DNA of 62,277 bases from MWBV01 sp964418095 (GTDB lineage Archaea > Nanobdellota > Nanobdellia > Pacearchaeales > GW2011-AR1), in the NCBI GenBank assembly GCA_964418095.1, contig CAYQKM010000005.1:1-62277 (forward strand). The letters are read 5' to 3'. The notes under the pieces are model-generated. The model saw only the letters and a list, made by a program, of their open reading frames with translations. It did no database searches and was not told the origin of the DNA. A program made the position numbers and the translations under genes. Shown in pieces: positions 31,634 through 40,894 of the stretch (position 1 is the stretch's first letter; each line of letters opens with the position of its first letter).

Positions 31634-32158
31634 TTAGAATATTTTTATTATTTTATTTGGAATAATATCTGAGTCATCACAATGATATACTTTATGAGTT
31701 AGCTGATTTAAAACTGTTTTTCTTTTTAACCTATTTTCTTTAATTAGATTTTTATTTTTTGAATTTATTTTTAATTGAGGAGGTTTAAATGATTCTGGAG
31801 CATATCCAAAACACTCTTTAAACTCTAAAATTCCTTGTTCTAATTGGGTTTGGGTTATATTATTTTCTAAAAATTCTTGGTAGGTGTGAGTTAATCCATG
31901 TAAATAGAGTGTTTTATTTAATGATAAAATGTATTTGCACCACCCTTTATTTTCAGAAATTAGATTACCTTCAAAATTGGGTATTATATATAATACATCT
32001 GGATTATAAATACTCAGTTCAGGGCAGGGTATTCCAGGGGTAACATCATCTATTTCTGTTGGATTTATTATTCTTATTAAAAACACTAACAAGATTAAGG
32101 ATAAGATTGTCCAGAGAATTGTTTTTAGCATTTTCTTTGGTTTTAACTTCTTTTTCAT
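31634..32158 (-). CDS. membrane-anchored polysaccharide deacetylase-like protein
   Basis: This 174-residue protein has a basic N-terminus and one membrane helix (about 12-27), then a short outside domain. The segment YLHGLTHTYQEF (about 91-102) carries an H-x-x-x-H pair like that of polysaccharide deacetylase-type metal sites (DUF2334 group), followed by LEQGILEFKECFGYAPESFKPPQ, a pattern typical of the same fold. The domain is much shorter than a full deacetylase barrel and the early catalytic Asp-Asp pair is not obvious, so it may be a degenerate or truncated relative. It converges with aRF1, with 23 nt between. Confidence 0.55.
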   Translation of the reverse strand: MKKKLKPKKMLKTILWTILSLILLVFLIRIINPTEIDDVTPGIPCPELSIYNPDVLYIIPNFEGNLISENKGWCKYILSLNKTLYLHGLTHTYQEFLENNITQTQLEQGILEFKECFGYAPESFKPPQLKINSKNKNLIKENRLKRKTVLNQLTHKVYHCDDSDIIPNKIIKIF

Positions 32159-32229
32159 TATAATTTTACTTATTTTGCGATTAAATAACTATTGATAATG
32201 CTTTTAAAGAGAAAGTGTTTTTATTATGC

Positions 32230-32847
32230 ATGCCTACAAGCAAAACAATAAAAGAGATTGATGAATCTAAAGAAAAAGAAGACTTAAAATCACTAGAAGC
32301 AGTTTTTTTTATCTCTGGAAGATTTTTGAATATGAGAGATTTAATTTCATTAAGTGATTTAAATCCAATTATTATAAGAGATTTAATTGAGAGATTAAAA
32401 GATAAGTATAACAAAGATGATTCTGCACTTGAAATTGTTGAGAAAAATGGGTTATGGAAAATGGATGTTAAACAAGAGTATTCTCATATTATAAATAAAC
32501 TTGCTACAGGAAGCTCTGAATTTACAAAAGCGGAGCAAGAGACACTAGCAATAATAGCTTATAAACATCCTATAAAACAGTCTGTAATTATTAAAATAAG
32601 AGGAAATAAAGCATACGATCATATTAAAAAATTTTCAGAACTAAGCTTAATAAAAAAGAAGAAGATTGGACATACACACGAGCTTACATTAAGTGATGAT
32701 TTCTATGATTATTTTAGTATTTCTGAAGGTGAGAAAAATGAAAACCCTTTACTAAATGAAGAAATTAATAGAGAGATAGAAAAAGCAGAAAGAGAAATAG
32801 AGGAAGAAGAAGCAAAGGGAAAATATGAGGATGAAAACCAAGAGTAA
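32230..32847 (+). CDS. scpB: segregation and condensation protein ScpB
   Basis: ScpB partners with ScpA and SMC in chromosome condensation. The 205-residue protein starts at MPTSKTIKEID; I chose this ATG over an upstream in-frame alternative because only it leaves room for a promoter. It has the two winged helices of ScpB: LKSLEAVFFISGRFLNMRDLISL (about 21-43) and the family motif EFTKAEQETLAIIAYKHPIKQSVI with KIRGNKAYDHIKKFSE. An acidic tail follows. ScpA and SMC are not in this window. Confidence 0.9.
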   Translation: MPTSKTIKEIDESKEKEDLKSLEAVFFISGRFLNMRDLISLSDLNPIIIRDLIERLKDKYNKDDSALEIVEKNGLWKMDVKQEYSHIINKLATGSSEFTKAEQETLAIIAYKHPIKQSVIIKIRGNKAYDHIKKFSELSLIKKKKIGHTHELTLSDDFYDYFSISEGEKNENPLLNEEINREIEKAEREIEEEEAKGKYEDENQE

Positions 32848-32921
32848 TTTTCAAATTATATCTACAAATTTAAACAATTTAGAATAATAATCCTTAAAAG
32901 AGGTTAATTACCCTTTATATT

Positions 32922-32951
32922 ATGGTAAAGTTAAAATGCTTTTTGAGGTAG
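32922..32951 (+). CDS. nine-codon leaderless upstream ORF
   Basis: An ATG at 32922 lies about 26 nt after a TATA-like CCTTAAAAG, which would make it the first codon of a leaderless transcript. It encodes MVKLKCFLR and stops at TAG three nt before the glycosyltransferase ATG. The GAGGTAGAGG at its end provides a ribosome site for the next gene. This looks like a translational-coupling leader, but no experiment supports it. Confidence 0.35.
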   Translation: MVKLKCFLR

Positions 32952-32954
32952 AGG

Positions 32955-34187
32955 ATGAATTTTATTGATTTTATATTCTTTTTTTATTCATTCATAGCAC
33001 TATACATGCTTGCTTTGATGATGACAGTGTATTATCCTCATAGGAAAGAGATGTTTTATTATCCTAAAGGAAAGCCTGAGCCAATAAGTATTGTGATGCC
33101 TTGTTATAATGAAGCAGATAGCATTGGAGATGCAATAGAAAACCTCCTTAATATGAATTACCCTAAAGAAATGATAGAGATAATTGTAGTAGATGATAAA
33201 TCTAAAGATAATTCTGTTGAGATTATAAAAAAATATGTAAAGAAATATAAAAATGTGAGGCTGATTGTCAATGAAAGAAACTCTGGGGGAGCAGCTGAGC
33301 CTACAAATATTGGAATAAAAGCAGCTAAATACGATTATATTGCTGTTGCAGATGCAGACTCTTATCCTGAAAAAGATGCTCTGATTAAGATGATTGGTTT
33401 TTTACAGAATGATAAAAAGATTGGGGGTGTTACTGGAGCGGTTTTATCTAAAGAAAAAGGGACATTTATGCAGCAGATGCAATATTTAGAGTATGTTGTC
33501 ATTTCATTTGCAAGGAAACTTTTAGATTATGTTGATTCTGTATATGTTACTCCTGGACCATTTGCACTTTATAGAAAGAAGATTCTTTTTGAAGTTGGAC
33601 TTTTTGATCCTAAAAATATGACACAAGATATAGAAATTGTTTGGAAAATGATGTCTCATGGGTATAAAGCAAGAATGTCTTTAAGCGCAAAAATTTATTC
33701 AATAACTCCTAAGACATTTAAACAGTGGTGGAGACAGAGGGTGAGATGGAATATAGGGGGAACACAAACAATTGTTAAATATAAGAGATGGACTTTTAGA
33801 AAAAATATGCTTGGAATGTTTGTAATTCCTTTTTTTGTGTCTTCTTTATTTATAGGTGTTATTGGAATATCTTTATTTACTTATTTGGCTGTTAGAAGAA
33901 TATTATTAACTTATTTTTCTACTAAGTATGCTTTTTTAGCAAATGGGGCATTTCCTAAACTTATAACTCTTAGTTTTAATCCATCTGTTCTTAATTTCTT
34001 TGGTTTTGCTTTGTTTATCTTAGGATGTGCATACACAATTTTTGCAATAAGAAGTATGAAAGAATTTAAACTAAAGGATATAAATGTTTTTAACCTAATT
34101 TTCTTCTTAACATTATACCTTATGATTTATCCACTAATAATGATTAGTGCATTGTATAAATTTGCAGTAAAGAGGTATTCGTGGTAA
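32955..34187 (+). CDS. membrane glycosyltransferase, family 2
   Basis: The 410-residue protein is a processive-type GT2 enzyme. After an N-terminal membrane helix (about 3-25) comes the GT-A domain with VMPCYNEADS, IIVVDDKSKDNS (first Asp), the DAD of AVADADSYPE (nucleotide-sugar and metal binding), TQDIEIVWKM (catalytic base) and QWWRQRVRWN (product-binding QxxRW). C-terminal membrane helices (about 290-400) anchor it. It probably adds sugars to a lipid-linked or surface polymer; donor and acceptor are not evident. The membrane protein gene that follows begins 1 nt after its stop. Confidence 0.9.
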   Translation: MNFIDFIFFFYSFIALYMLALMMTVYYPHRKEMFYYPKGKPEPISIVMPCYNEADSIGDAIENLLNMNYPKEMIEIIVVDDKSKDNSVEIIKKYVKKYKNVRLIVNERNSGGAAEPTNIGIKAAKYDYIAVADADSYPEKDALIKMIGFLQNDKKIGGVTGAVLSKEKGTFMQQMQYLEYVVISFARKLLDYVDSVYVTPGPFALYRKKILFEVGLFDPKNMTQDIEIVWKMMSHGYKARMSLSAKIYSITPKTFKQWWRQRVRWNIGGTQTIVKYKRWTFRKNMLGMFVIPFFVSSLFIGVIGISLFTYLAVRRILLTYFSTKYAFLANGAFPKLITLSFNPSVLNFFGFALFILGCAYTIFAIRSMKEFKLKDINVFNLIFFLTLYLMIYPLIMISALYKFAVKRYSW

Positions 34188-34188
34188 G

Positions 34189-34917
34189 ATGGTAAATAGT
34201 AAACACGCATTTTGGCAAGCATTTATTATAACAGTAGTTATATTTGTAGCAGGACTTGTATTGGGATTTTATGTTGAGCTTTCTAGTGTAAATAAGTCTG
34301 ACTTGTTGATACGGAGTGCAGAAATAGATTTATTAGATAATCAGATTAAAATTTCAAGTTTAACTAATGACTTTAATTTTAATTGTAATACTGCAAAATC
34401 TAACTTATTTAATTTTGCAGATGAGATTTATAAGGATGTTTCTAAATTTGAAGAGCAAGAAGGACAATCTAAATTTACAGCTAATCAAGGGAGAATACTT
34501 CATAAAAGATATGATCTTCTTAGGTTACAGCTGTGGATGGAATCTTTGGAAATTAAAAAAAAGTGCAATGAAAGTTTTCATACTGTTGTTTACTTTTTTG
34601 ATTATGGTGCTTCAGATGTAGAAATAAAATCCCAGCAGAGGATTTTAAGCATAGTTTTAATGGATTTAAAATATGCTCACTCAGATGAAATTTTCCTTAT
34701 TCCCATTGCCTCTAATCTTGATTTAAGTTCAATTGATTTAATTAAACAAACTTATCATATTTCTCAGGCACCTTCAATACTTATTGATGAGTCAGTTGTT
34801 GTAACTTCATTAGTTAGTTTAGAAAGGTTAGAAGAGATTATATTTGACATAGAAATTCCTAAAAATACTCTTGAAGGATCTCCTTCTAATTCTGGAGACA
34901 TTATTATACTAAACTAA
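34189..34917 (+). CDS. membrane-anchored protein with a thioredoxin-like domain lacking the redox cysteines
   Basis: This 242-residue protein has one N-terminal membrane helix (about 9-30: AFIITVVIFVAGLVLGFYV), a helical stalk (about 45-125), and an alpha/beta domain from about residue 130. That domain (HTVVYFFDYG..., ...QAPSILIDESVVVT) follows the strand pattern of thioredoxin folds, including a Pro before the late strand, but the CxxC pair is absent. It is translated 1 nt after the glycosyltransferase stop, so a scaffolding role for that enzyme is possible. The fold call is tentative. Confidence 0.6.
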   Translation: MVNSKHAFWQAFIITVVIFVAGLVLGFYVELSSVNKSDLLIRSAEIDLLDNQIKISSLTNDFNFNCNTAKSNLFNFADEIYKDVSKFEEQEGQSKFTANQGRILHKRYDLLRLQLWMESLEIKKKCNESFHTVVYFFDYGASDVEIKSQQRILSIVLMDLKYAHSDEIFLIPIASNLDLSSIDLIKQTYHISQAPSILIDESVVVTSLVSLERLEEIIFDIEIPKNTLEGSPSNSGDIIILN

Positions 34918-35015
34918 TATTTTTTACTTTTTTGGAGCATTTGAAGATTATATAAAAACCAAAATAATGTATTTTATAGCACAAATCTTAAAAAGGGGAT
35001 GTAATTAAATTTTTT

Positions 35016-35834
35016 ATGGCAGAGTGTTTTAAATGTGGTGTTTCTGATGAAAGGGAGAAACTATTTGATGCAGTTTCAGGGAAAGGGGTTGTTAAAATAT
35101 GTAGAAATTGTGCTCGTGAAGAAAATCTCCCATTAGTACAGCCAGTTGAGTTAAACAAACCAGAAAAGACTAGAAGTGTATATGAAAGGCTTTCAGATAT
35201 GGCTAAAATAGATCCAGAGAAACATAGAAGCATGCTTCTTGAAAAAGCTAAACAAGATTCAATGGGAAAATATAATTATAATAGAGAAAGAAGAAAAGAA
35301 ACTACTTTGAAAAATGTTATTGATAGTAATTACCAAAAGAATAAACCTCAACCTAGAACAGATTTAGTTCCTAATTTTCACTGGGTTATTATGAGGGCTA
35401 GGAGAGCTAAAAAATTAACTCAAAAACAATTAGCAGAAAACATTGGAGAACCTGAAACTTCAATTGTAAATGCAGAGAATGGAGTTATTTTAAATAATTC
35501 AGATACTTTGATTAGAAAACTTGAAAATTACTTTAATATTAAGATATTAAATACAGAGAACGCGTATACTTCATCCTCAAATAATCTTCTTATGGCTGGG
35601 TCTAAAGAGGCTAGAGAAAGATTTGAAAAAGAAGGTAAGTTTGATAGGGAAACATCTGAAAACTTAACAATTTCAGATTTACAAGAGATTGATAAGAAGT
35701 CTGATTCAGGTTCTAAAAAAGGATTGTTTTCATTTTTTAGAAGAAAAAAAGAAAAATCTCAAGAAGAAAAAAGTGAAGAAGATAAGCAAGAAATTTCTGA
35801 TGAAGAAGCAGATAAAATTCTTTTTAGTAAGTGA
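35016..35834 (+). CDS. MBF1-like zinc and helix-turn-helix transcription factor
   Basis: The 272-residue protein has an N-terminal zinc site (CFKC at 4-7, CRNC at 31-34) and a helix-turn-helix of the XRE/Cro type at about 125-185 (RRAKKLTQKQLAENIGEPETSIVNAENG), the arrangement of archaeal multiprotein bridging factor 1. The C-terminal 90 residues are charged and probably disordered. The TATA-like CTTAAAAAGG about 30 nt upstream gives it its own promoter. It resembles aMBF1 more closely than other XRE proteins because of the N-terminal zinc site. Confidence 0.8.
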   Translation: MAECFKCGVSDEREKLFDAVSGKGVVKICRNCAREENLPLVQPVELNKPEKTRSVYERLSDMAKIDPEKHRSMLLEKAKQDSMGKYNYNRERRKETTLKNVIDSNYQKNKPQPRTDLVPNFHWVIMRARRAKKLTQKQLAENIGEPETSIVNAENGVILNNSDTLIRKLENYFNIKILNTENAYTSSSNNLLMAGSKEARERFEKEGKFDRETSENLTISDLQEIDKKSDSGSKKGLFSFFRRKKEKSQEEKSEEDKQEISDEEADKILFSK

Positions 35835-35896
35835 TTCTTGAAACCTATAAAAAGGGGATAGGTAAAGTTTTTAAACTAATTTTATGATAAATTATA

Positions 35897-36160
35897 ATGG
35901 AATTAAATATTCTTAAAGAATCAAAAGAAGAAATTGAACTTGAAATTGGAAGTTTGACTTTAGCTGAGATACTTAGGGTTTACTTGAATAAAGATTCTTC
36001 TGTTACTTTTGCTGCTTGGAAAAGAAAACACCCTACTCAAAAGCCTATTTTAGCTGTTAAGACAAAAGGAAAATCTGCTAAAAAGTCAATAAATGATGCT
36101 ATAGATTCTATTACTAAAGATTTAGTGAAAATTGAAGAAGAGTTTAAGAAGCTAAAGTGA
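35897..36160 (+). CDS. rpoL: DNA-directed RNA polymerase subunit L
   Basis: The 87-residue protein (Rpb11 family) forms the assembly heterodimer with subunit D. It has the diagnostic IELEIGSLTLAEILRVYLN (about 12-30), then VTFAAWKRKHPTQKPILAVKTKG and a C-terminal helix rich in Lys and Glu. In most members the middle motif contains AAYxxxHPL, here AAWKRKHPT, a small departure. The TATA-like GTTTTTAAAC lies about 25 nt before the ATG. Confidence 0.92.
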   Translation: MELNILKESKEEIELEIGSLTLAEILRVYLNKDSSVTFAAWKRKHPTQKPILAVKTKGKSAKKSINDAIDSITKDLVKIEEEFKKLK

Positions 36161-36199
36161 TTATGTCATATTTAAAAACTTGGTCTTATTATATATTTT

Positions 36200-38806
36200 A
36201 TGCAAAAAAAGGGGAAATTATCAAGGTTAACTGTTAATCTATTAATTGGATTTTTAATATTATGTTTAGCTATAATTATCTTTATTATTGTAAGAGGATA
36301 TGTTAATGAGCAAGATAAGTATGAAGTATATACTGATGAGAAAATTGATTTGAAGATTTCACAAGTAAAGAAAGTTGATGATAACACTTTAGATTTAACA
36401 CTTAAAAGAAATACTGGTGAAGGAAATTTTATTGGTTTGAGTTTCTCTGTTACAGATGGAAATAAAGTTGAAGTTGTTAGAATTGATTCATCAATGCCTG
36501 AAAATGAAACAGGAAACTTTTCATTGAAATTTATTGAATTAAATGCTTCTAATATTAAAAAGATTTCAGTAACTCCTATTTATTTAGATAAAGAAGGAGA
36601 AGAAGTTGTTGGAAATGTAAAAGATGAGTATATTACTCCAAATGTTTGCTCAACTTACTGTCCTCCTAATGCACAGTGTGGAACAAATGGGTGCGGAGCA
36701 CCTTGTGGAAATGGATGTGCAAAAGGATATTTATGTTTAGATTATAAGTGCGTAAAAGATAAAACTTCTTCAAGTGGAGGAAGCTCTGGAGGAAGTTCTG
36801 GAAGCGGAAGTAGTAATAAAGAAGATGATGAAGAAACTTGTAAAGATACTTGTTTATCTTTAGTTAAACAGTGCGGAACACACACTATTTGCGGAAAACA
36901 AACAAATTGTGGAACTTGCTCAGAAGGATATACTTGTAGTTCTGGATTGTGTATATTAGAAGAAACTTGCAAAGATACTTGTAACTCATTAAATTATAAT
37001 TGTGGAACACATACTATTTGCGGAAAACAAACAAATTGTGGAACATGTCAATCTCCTTTAATATGTGCACCTAATGGAACTTGTATAAGAAGTTGTATTC
37101 CTACAACTTGCCAAGCATTAGGAAGAAATTGTGGAACAGTAAGTGATGGATGTGGTGGAACACTAACTTGCGGAAATTATGGAGGAGGATGTCAGAGGGG
37201 ATATTCTTGTGCTAATAACGGAACTTGCATGAAAGATGTAGTTATTTCTTGCGGTAGTATTACTTGTAATAGTGGAGAGTATTGCTCAAATGGAGTCTGC
37301 TTATTGAATGTTTCAGGAAACACTTATTTTGTTGCAACTAATGGAAATGACAATAACCCTGGAACATTTGAAAGACCTTGGAAAACTTGGCAAAAAGGAG
37401 TTCAGGTTGCCAAGCCAGGAGATATTGTTTATATAAGGGGAGGAGTGTGGCAACCTACTCAGCACGTAATGAGCGGAAGTTATGACACCGGAACAATAGG
37501 CATGGGTATAGACCCTACATATCCTAATTCAGGTGTCAGCGGAACCGCAAATGCGCCTATCAGGTATTATAACTATCCTGGAGAAACTCCTATTCTCGAC
37601 GGAAGTTTGCTCTCTCCAAACCGAGAAAGATGGCAGAATGGAATTGGAATAAGTCATGCAGAGTACATTTATTTTAAAGGATTAACAGTTAGAAATATTT
37701 TTCAAAGCCCTCCTGATTTTACTCACGCAAAGCCACATTCAGAAGTCTTTGGAATTGGCTCTTTTGAATCTGCTAATTTAAGGTTTGAGAATATGGTTGT
37801 CTATAATGTTAATGGAAGAGGATTCCAGCACTGGAGCGGTGCATGGAATGAAGGAGATGGTCCAGGCGCATTATTTGAATATGATAATACAAGTTACATA
37901 AATTGCGACGCTTATAATCTTTTTGACAGATATTCTAGCAGCCCAGGAAATGCTGCAGATGGATGGTATCTTGTTGGTTATTATGGAAATTACTATATGT
38001 ATGAAGGATGTAGGGCATGGAATTATTCAGATGATGGATTTAACACAAATGGAGCAGGTTATACTTCCTTTAAAAATTGTTGGGCAATGTCAACACATTC
38101 TTATGATGGAATGGGTTGGATAGAAGGCGGGGGAGTAGAAGGAAATGGATTTAAAACAACAGGTGTAGGCATTGCAGGGATTGATAATTATAAACTCTTT
38201 GGAGAGAATTTTGTAAGAATAGAAAATTCCATTGCTGTTGATTGTGTAGGAGTAGGGATTATAACTAATCTTCAGGTAGATTATCAAACAGATTGGCCAA
38301 GCAATGCAGTTGTTAGTAATAATCTCGCATATAAGTGCGCAGGAAATTTCTGGGATTCTGGAACAAATAATGGAGCAACTCGTACAACAAATTATAGAAA
38401 TAATATTGCATACAAGAGCACAGATCAATCTGGAAGGGGATATGGATTGCCTGACCCTCTTTATGAAGTTGGTATATATCGCCCTTCAATATATCCTCAC
38501 AGCAATAATACTTGGAGAGCTAAATCTGGGGAAGATTGGCCAGGATGGGAATACAACCCAGCATACACTGTTACAGATTCTGATTTTGTAAGTTTAGATA
38601 CTTCTCAATTAATGAGGCCTAGAAAAGCTGATTTCAGTTTACCGGATATTACATTTGGACATTTAGCAAGGGGAAGCGATTTAATTGACGGTGGAGTTTA
38701 TATTCCAGGATATCACTGCCTTACTGCAGGAGCACATCCAGGTGAAAATTGTAGAGAGTGGTATGGCTTAGCTCCTGATTTAGGTCCATTTGAGAGTAAT
38801 TATTAG
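36200..38806 (+). CDS. large cysteine-rich surface protein with a right-handed beta-helix domain
   Basis: The 868-residue protein has a basic start and a membrane helix (about 12-34). A beta-rich module (about 45-145) contains RNTGEGNFIGLSFS and is homologous to that of the 8395-9690 protein. It is followed by cysteine-rich segments, including two copies of a CGTHTICGKQTNCGTC unit separated by 43 residues. A Ser/Gly linker (about 192-212) divides them. The C-terminal half starts TYFVATNGNDNNPGTFERPW and fits the N-cap of a pectate-lyase-like parallel beta-helix, with many Trp, Tyr and Asn repeats. It is probably a surface adhesin or glycan-binding protein. The last quarter is visibly less AT-rich than its neighbours. 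Confidence 0.8.
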   Translation: MQKKGKLSRLTVNLLIGFLILCLAIIIFIIVRGYVNEQDKYEVYTDEKIDLKISQVKKVDDNTLDLTLKRNTGEGNFIGLSFSVTDGNKVEVVRIDSSMPENETGNFSLKFIELNASNIKKISVTPIYLDKEGEEVVGNVKDEYITPNVCSTYCPPNAQCGTNGCGAPCGNGCAKGYLCLDYKCVKDKTSSSGGSSGGSSGSGSSNKEDDEETCKDTCLSLVKQCGTHTICGKQTNCGTCSEGYTCSSGLCILEETCKDTCNSLNYNCGTHTICGKQTNCGTCQSPLICAPNGTCIRSCIPTTCQALGRNCGTVSDGCGGTLTCGNYGGGCQRGYSCANNGTCMKDVVISCGSITCNSGEYCSNGVCLLNVSGNTYFVATNGNDNNPGTFERPWKTWQKGVQVAKPGDIVYIRGGVWQPTQHVMSGSYDTGTIGMGIDPTYPNSGVSGTANAPIRYYNYPGETPILDGSLLSPNRERWQNGIGISHAEYIYFKGLTVRNIFQSPPDFTHAKPHSEVFGIGSFESANLRFENMVVYNVNGRGFQHWSGAWNEGDGPGALFEYDNTSYINCDAYNLFDRYSSSPGNAADGWYLVGYYGNYYMYEGCRAWNYSDDGFNTNGAGYTSFKNCWAMSTHSYDGMGWIEGGGVEGNGFKTTGVGIAGIDNYKLFGENFVRIENSIAVDCVGVGIITNLQVDYQTDWPSNAVVSNNLAYKCAGNFWDSGTNNGATRTTNYRNNIAYKSTDQSGRGYGLPDPLYEVGIYRPSIYPHSNNTWRAKSGEDWPGWEYNPAYTVTDSDFVSLDTSQLMRPRKADFSLPDITFGHLARGSDLIDGGVYIPGYHCLTAGAHPGENCREWYGLAPDLGPFESNY

Positions 38807-38857
38807 TCTCTTTATCTAAACAATAATGCTTATTAATTCTATAAATAGCTGATTTTT

Positions 38858-39592
38858 ATGAAAACAGAAAAGATTTCTACAGGGAGCTATGATTTAAACA
38901 CTTGGCTTTATGGAGGGTATGAGAAGGATATTATTACTATGATTGCAGGACCTCCTGGGTGTGGAAAAACTAATTTTGCTATTTTAACCTCGTGCAGTCA
39001 GGCTAAAAAAGGGAATAAAGTTATTTTTGTTGATACAGAAGGAGGATTTAGTGTAGAGAGAGTTAAACAAATTGTGGGTGATGAAAATTGTGAAAAAGTA
39101 CTAAATAATATCTTACTTTTGAAACCAACAAATTTTGAAGAACAGAAAAAAGATTTTTCTAAACTTTTAGGGTTAGTTAAAAAAGAAGATGTAGGTTTAA
39201 TTGTTGTTGATGGGATGGCTATGCTTTATAGACTTGAAATAGGAGACGCACGTAATTCTAAGGACGATGAAAAAATAAAAGATGTTAATAGAGATATTGC
39301 TAAACAGATGAGAATATTCGCAGAAATTTCTAGAAAACAAAAGATTCCTATTTTAATTACAAATCAAGTTTATTCAGAATTTGTTTCAGAAGAAGAATTT
39401 AGAAAAGGTGTTGAAAGAAACACAAACATTGTTGGAGGGGATTTATTTAAATATTGGAGTAAATGCATAATTGAACTGAAAAATGAGGGTGGACGAAGAA
39501 AGGCAATTCTTTTAAAGCATAGAAATTTACCTCAAAAAGAGATAGGATTTGTAATTAAGAACGAAGGCATAGTTAAAAGAAGATGGATTTAA
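38858..39592 (+). CDS. radB: RadB recombinase (RadA paralogue)
   Basis: RadB is an archaeal RecA-family ATPase that assists RadA in homologous recombination. The 244-residue protein lacks the N-terminal helix-hairpin-helix domain of RadA. It has Walker A GPPGCGKT (31-38), the Walker B-like VGLIVVDGMAML and a C-terminal LKHRNLPQKEIGFVI region. The length is typical. It lies upstream of NreA on the same strand with 95 nt between them. Confidence 0.92.
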   Translation: MKTEKISTGSYDLNTWLYGGYEKDIITMIAGPPGCGKTNFAILTSCSQAKKGNKVIFVDTEGGFSVERVKQIVGDENCEKVLNNILLLKPTNFEEQKKDFSKLLGLVKKEDVGLIVVDGMAMLYRLEIGDARNSKDDEKIKDVNRDIAKQMRIFAEISRKQKIPILITNQVYSEFVSEEEFRKGVERNTNIVGGDLFKYWSKCIIELKNEGGRRKAILLKHRNLPQKEIGFVIKNEGIVKRRWI

Positions 39593-39687
39593 TATTGGAG
39601 GGAAATTAGGAAAAGTTTAGTTATTTTCCTATTATTAACTATCTCGTAGTATTATAAAAATTTAAAGTAGAGAGGATTAAAAAGAGA

Positions 39688-40893
39688 ATGACAGAGCCGA
39701 TAAAGTTTGAAGCAATTAAAAAGATAGCAGAAGTTAATTTTAAAATTAAAGATTTAAGTAAGATTTCTAAAATAGATTCTATTTCCCCTCCGAGTGTATT
39801 TATTGGCTCTAAATTAAAATACCCTTTAGTAAATGTTGGGATATTGAGCCCATTAAATAAAGATGAGGACTCTTGGATGTATGATGATGCTAAATACTGG
39901 GCAGATAATAATTTAAATATAGAAGATGTTATGAGCTTAAGAAATGGGCTCCTTAATTCTAGGTTTCAGGCTAAAGTTAGTGATATAAGATTAAATAAAA
40001 AATTTGTTGAAGTTGCTAAAAATGTTGCAATTTCTTCAAATCAAGTTAATATTGAAGTTGAACTAAAAAATAGGCTTATTGTTGGAAGAGAAAAAGATAA
40101 AGTGTTAACCCCCCATGGGATGAAAGCTGGATTAAAAGATGTTGAAATAACTGGAAATGTTAAAATAGAAAAAAAAGTAGATAAAATAATAAATGATGAG
40201 ATTAAAGCAACACAGGCAATTGAATATCTGTATAAGAATGAATTTAGTGAATATACTTTAAGTAAAATATTGAGTGTTGGAGTTATGGGTTTAGCAAAAA
40301 ACAAAAAACTTGTTCCGACTAGGTGGAGTATTACTGCAACAGATGATATTCTTGGTAAGAGTTTTTTAAAAGATATTCGCCAGTATCCTTGGATAGAAAA
40401 TTATGAATTGTTTTTTGGAGAATTTATGGGGAACCAATATATTATTTTGATGTTTCCTAATGTGTGGAGCTATGAATTATTTGAATTGTATTTGCCTAGT
40501 AGTTCGTGGAACCCAAGTAAAGAAATAAAGGCATCTAGTGATTTTGAAGGTTATAATGGGAGAAAAGATTATGCATTTAGCACAGCTGGAGGATACTATG
40601 CTTCCAGATTTTCTATTCTTGAGTATCTTAGTAAAATAAAGAGGCAAGCAAGTGTGATTGCAATAAGAGTTGAGACACCTAGCTATTGGGCTGCTATGGG
40701 TGTTTGGGTTGTAAGAGAATCAGTTAAAAAAGCATTAAAAAGAGAAATGAAATTTGATTCAAGAGAAGAATTAATAGAGAGTGTTAAAAAAATAGGTAAG
40801 ATAAAATATAAATTTGACTTTGGAGATATTCTTAATAGAAGTAAATTGCTGAAAATGAAAAAAGAGCAAAAAAGTTTAAGGGATTTTATTTAA
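39688..40893 (+). CDS. nreA: NreA DNA-repair protein
   Basis: NreA works with PCNA in repair of mitomycin-type and other lesions in archaea. The 401-residue protein has the family start ISPPSVFIGSKLKYPLVNVGILSP (about 34-58) and the conserved WSITATDDILGK near residue 212 and DYAFSTAGGYYASR near 293. It ends in QKSLRDFI (394-401), a PCNA-interacting motif. It converges with the topoisomerase gene, with one nt between stop codons. Confidence 0.9.
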   Translation: MTEPIKFEAIKKIAEVNFKIKDLSKISKIDSISPPSVFIGSKLKYPLVNVGILSPLNKDEDSWMYDDAKYWADNNLNIEDVMSLRNGLLNSRFQAKVSDIRLNKKFVEVAKNVAISSNQVNIEVELKNRLIVGREKDKVLTPHGMKAGLKDVEITGNVKIEKKVDKIINDEIKATQAIEYLYKNEFSEYTLSKILSVGVMGLAKNKKLVPTRWSITATDDILGKSFLKDIRQYPWIENYELFFGEFMGNQYIILMFPNVWSYELFELYLPSSSWNPSKEIKASSDFEGYNGRKDYAFSTAGGYYASRFSILEYLSKIKRQASVIAIRVETPSYWAAMGVWVVRESVKKALKREMKFDSREELIESVKKIGKIKYKFDFGDILNRSKLLKMKKEQKSLRDFI

Positions 40894-40894
40894 A

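Noticed and set aside
36200..38806. Assignment as a pectate lyase.
   Set aside because: A beta-helix fold is likely, but I cannot find the calcium-binding Asp and catalytic Arg pattern, so only the fold is claimed.
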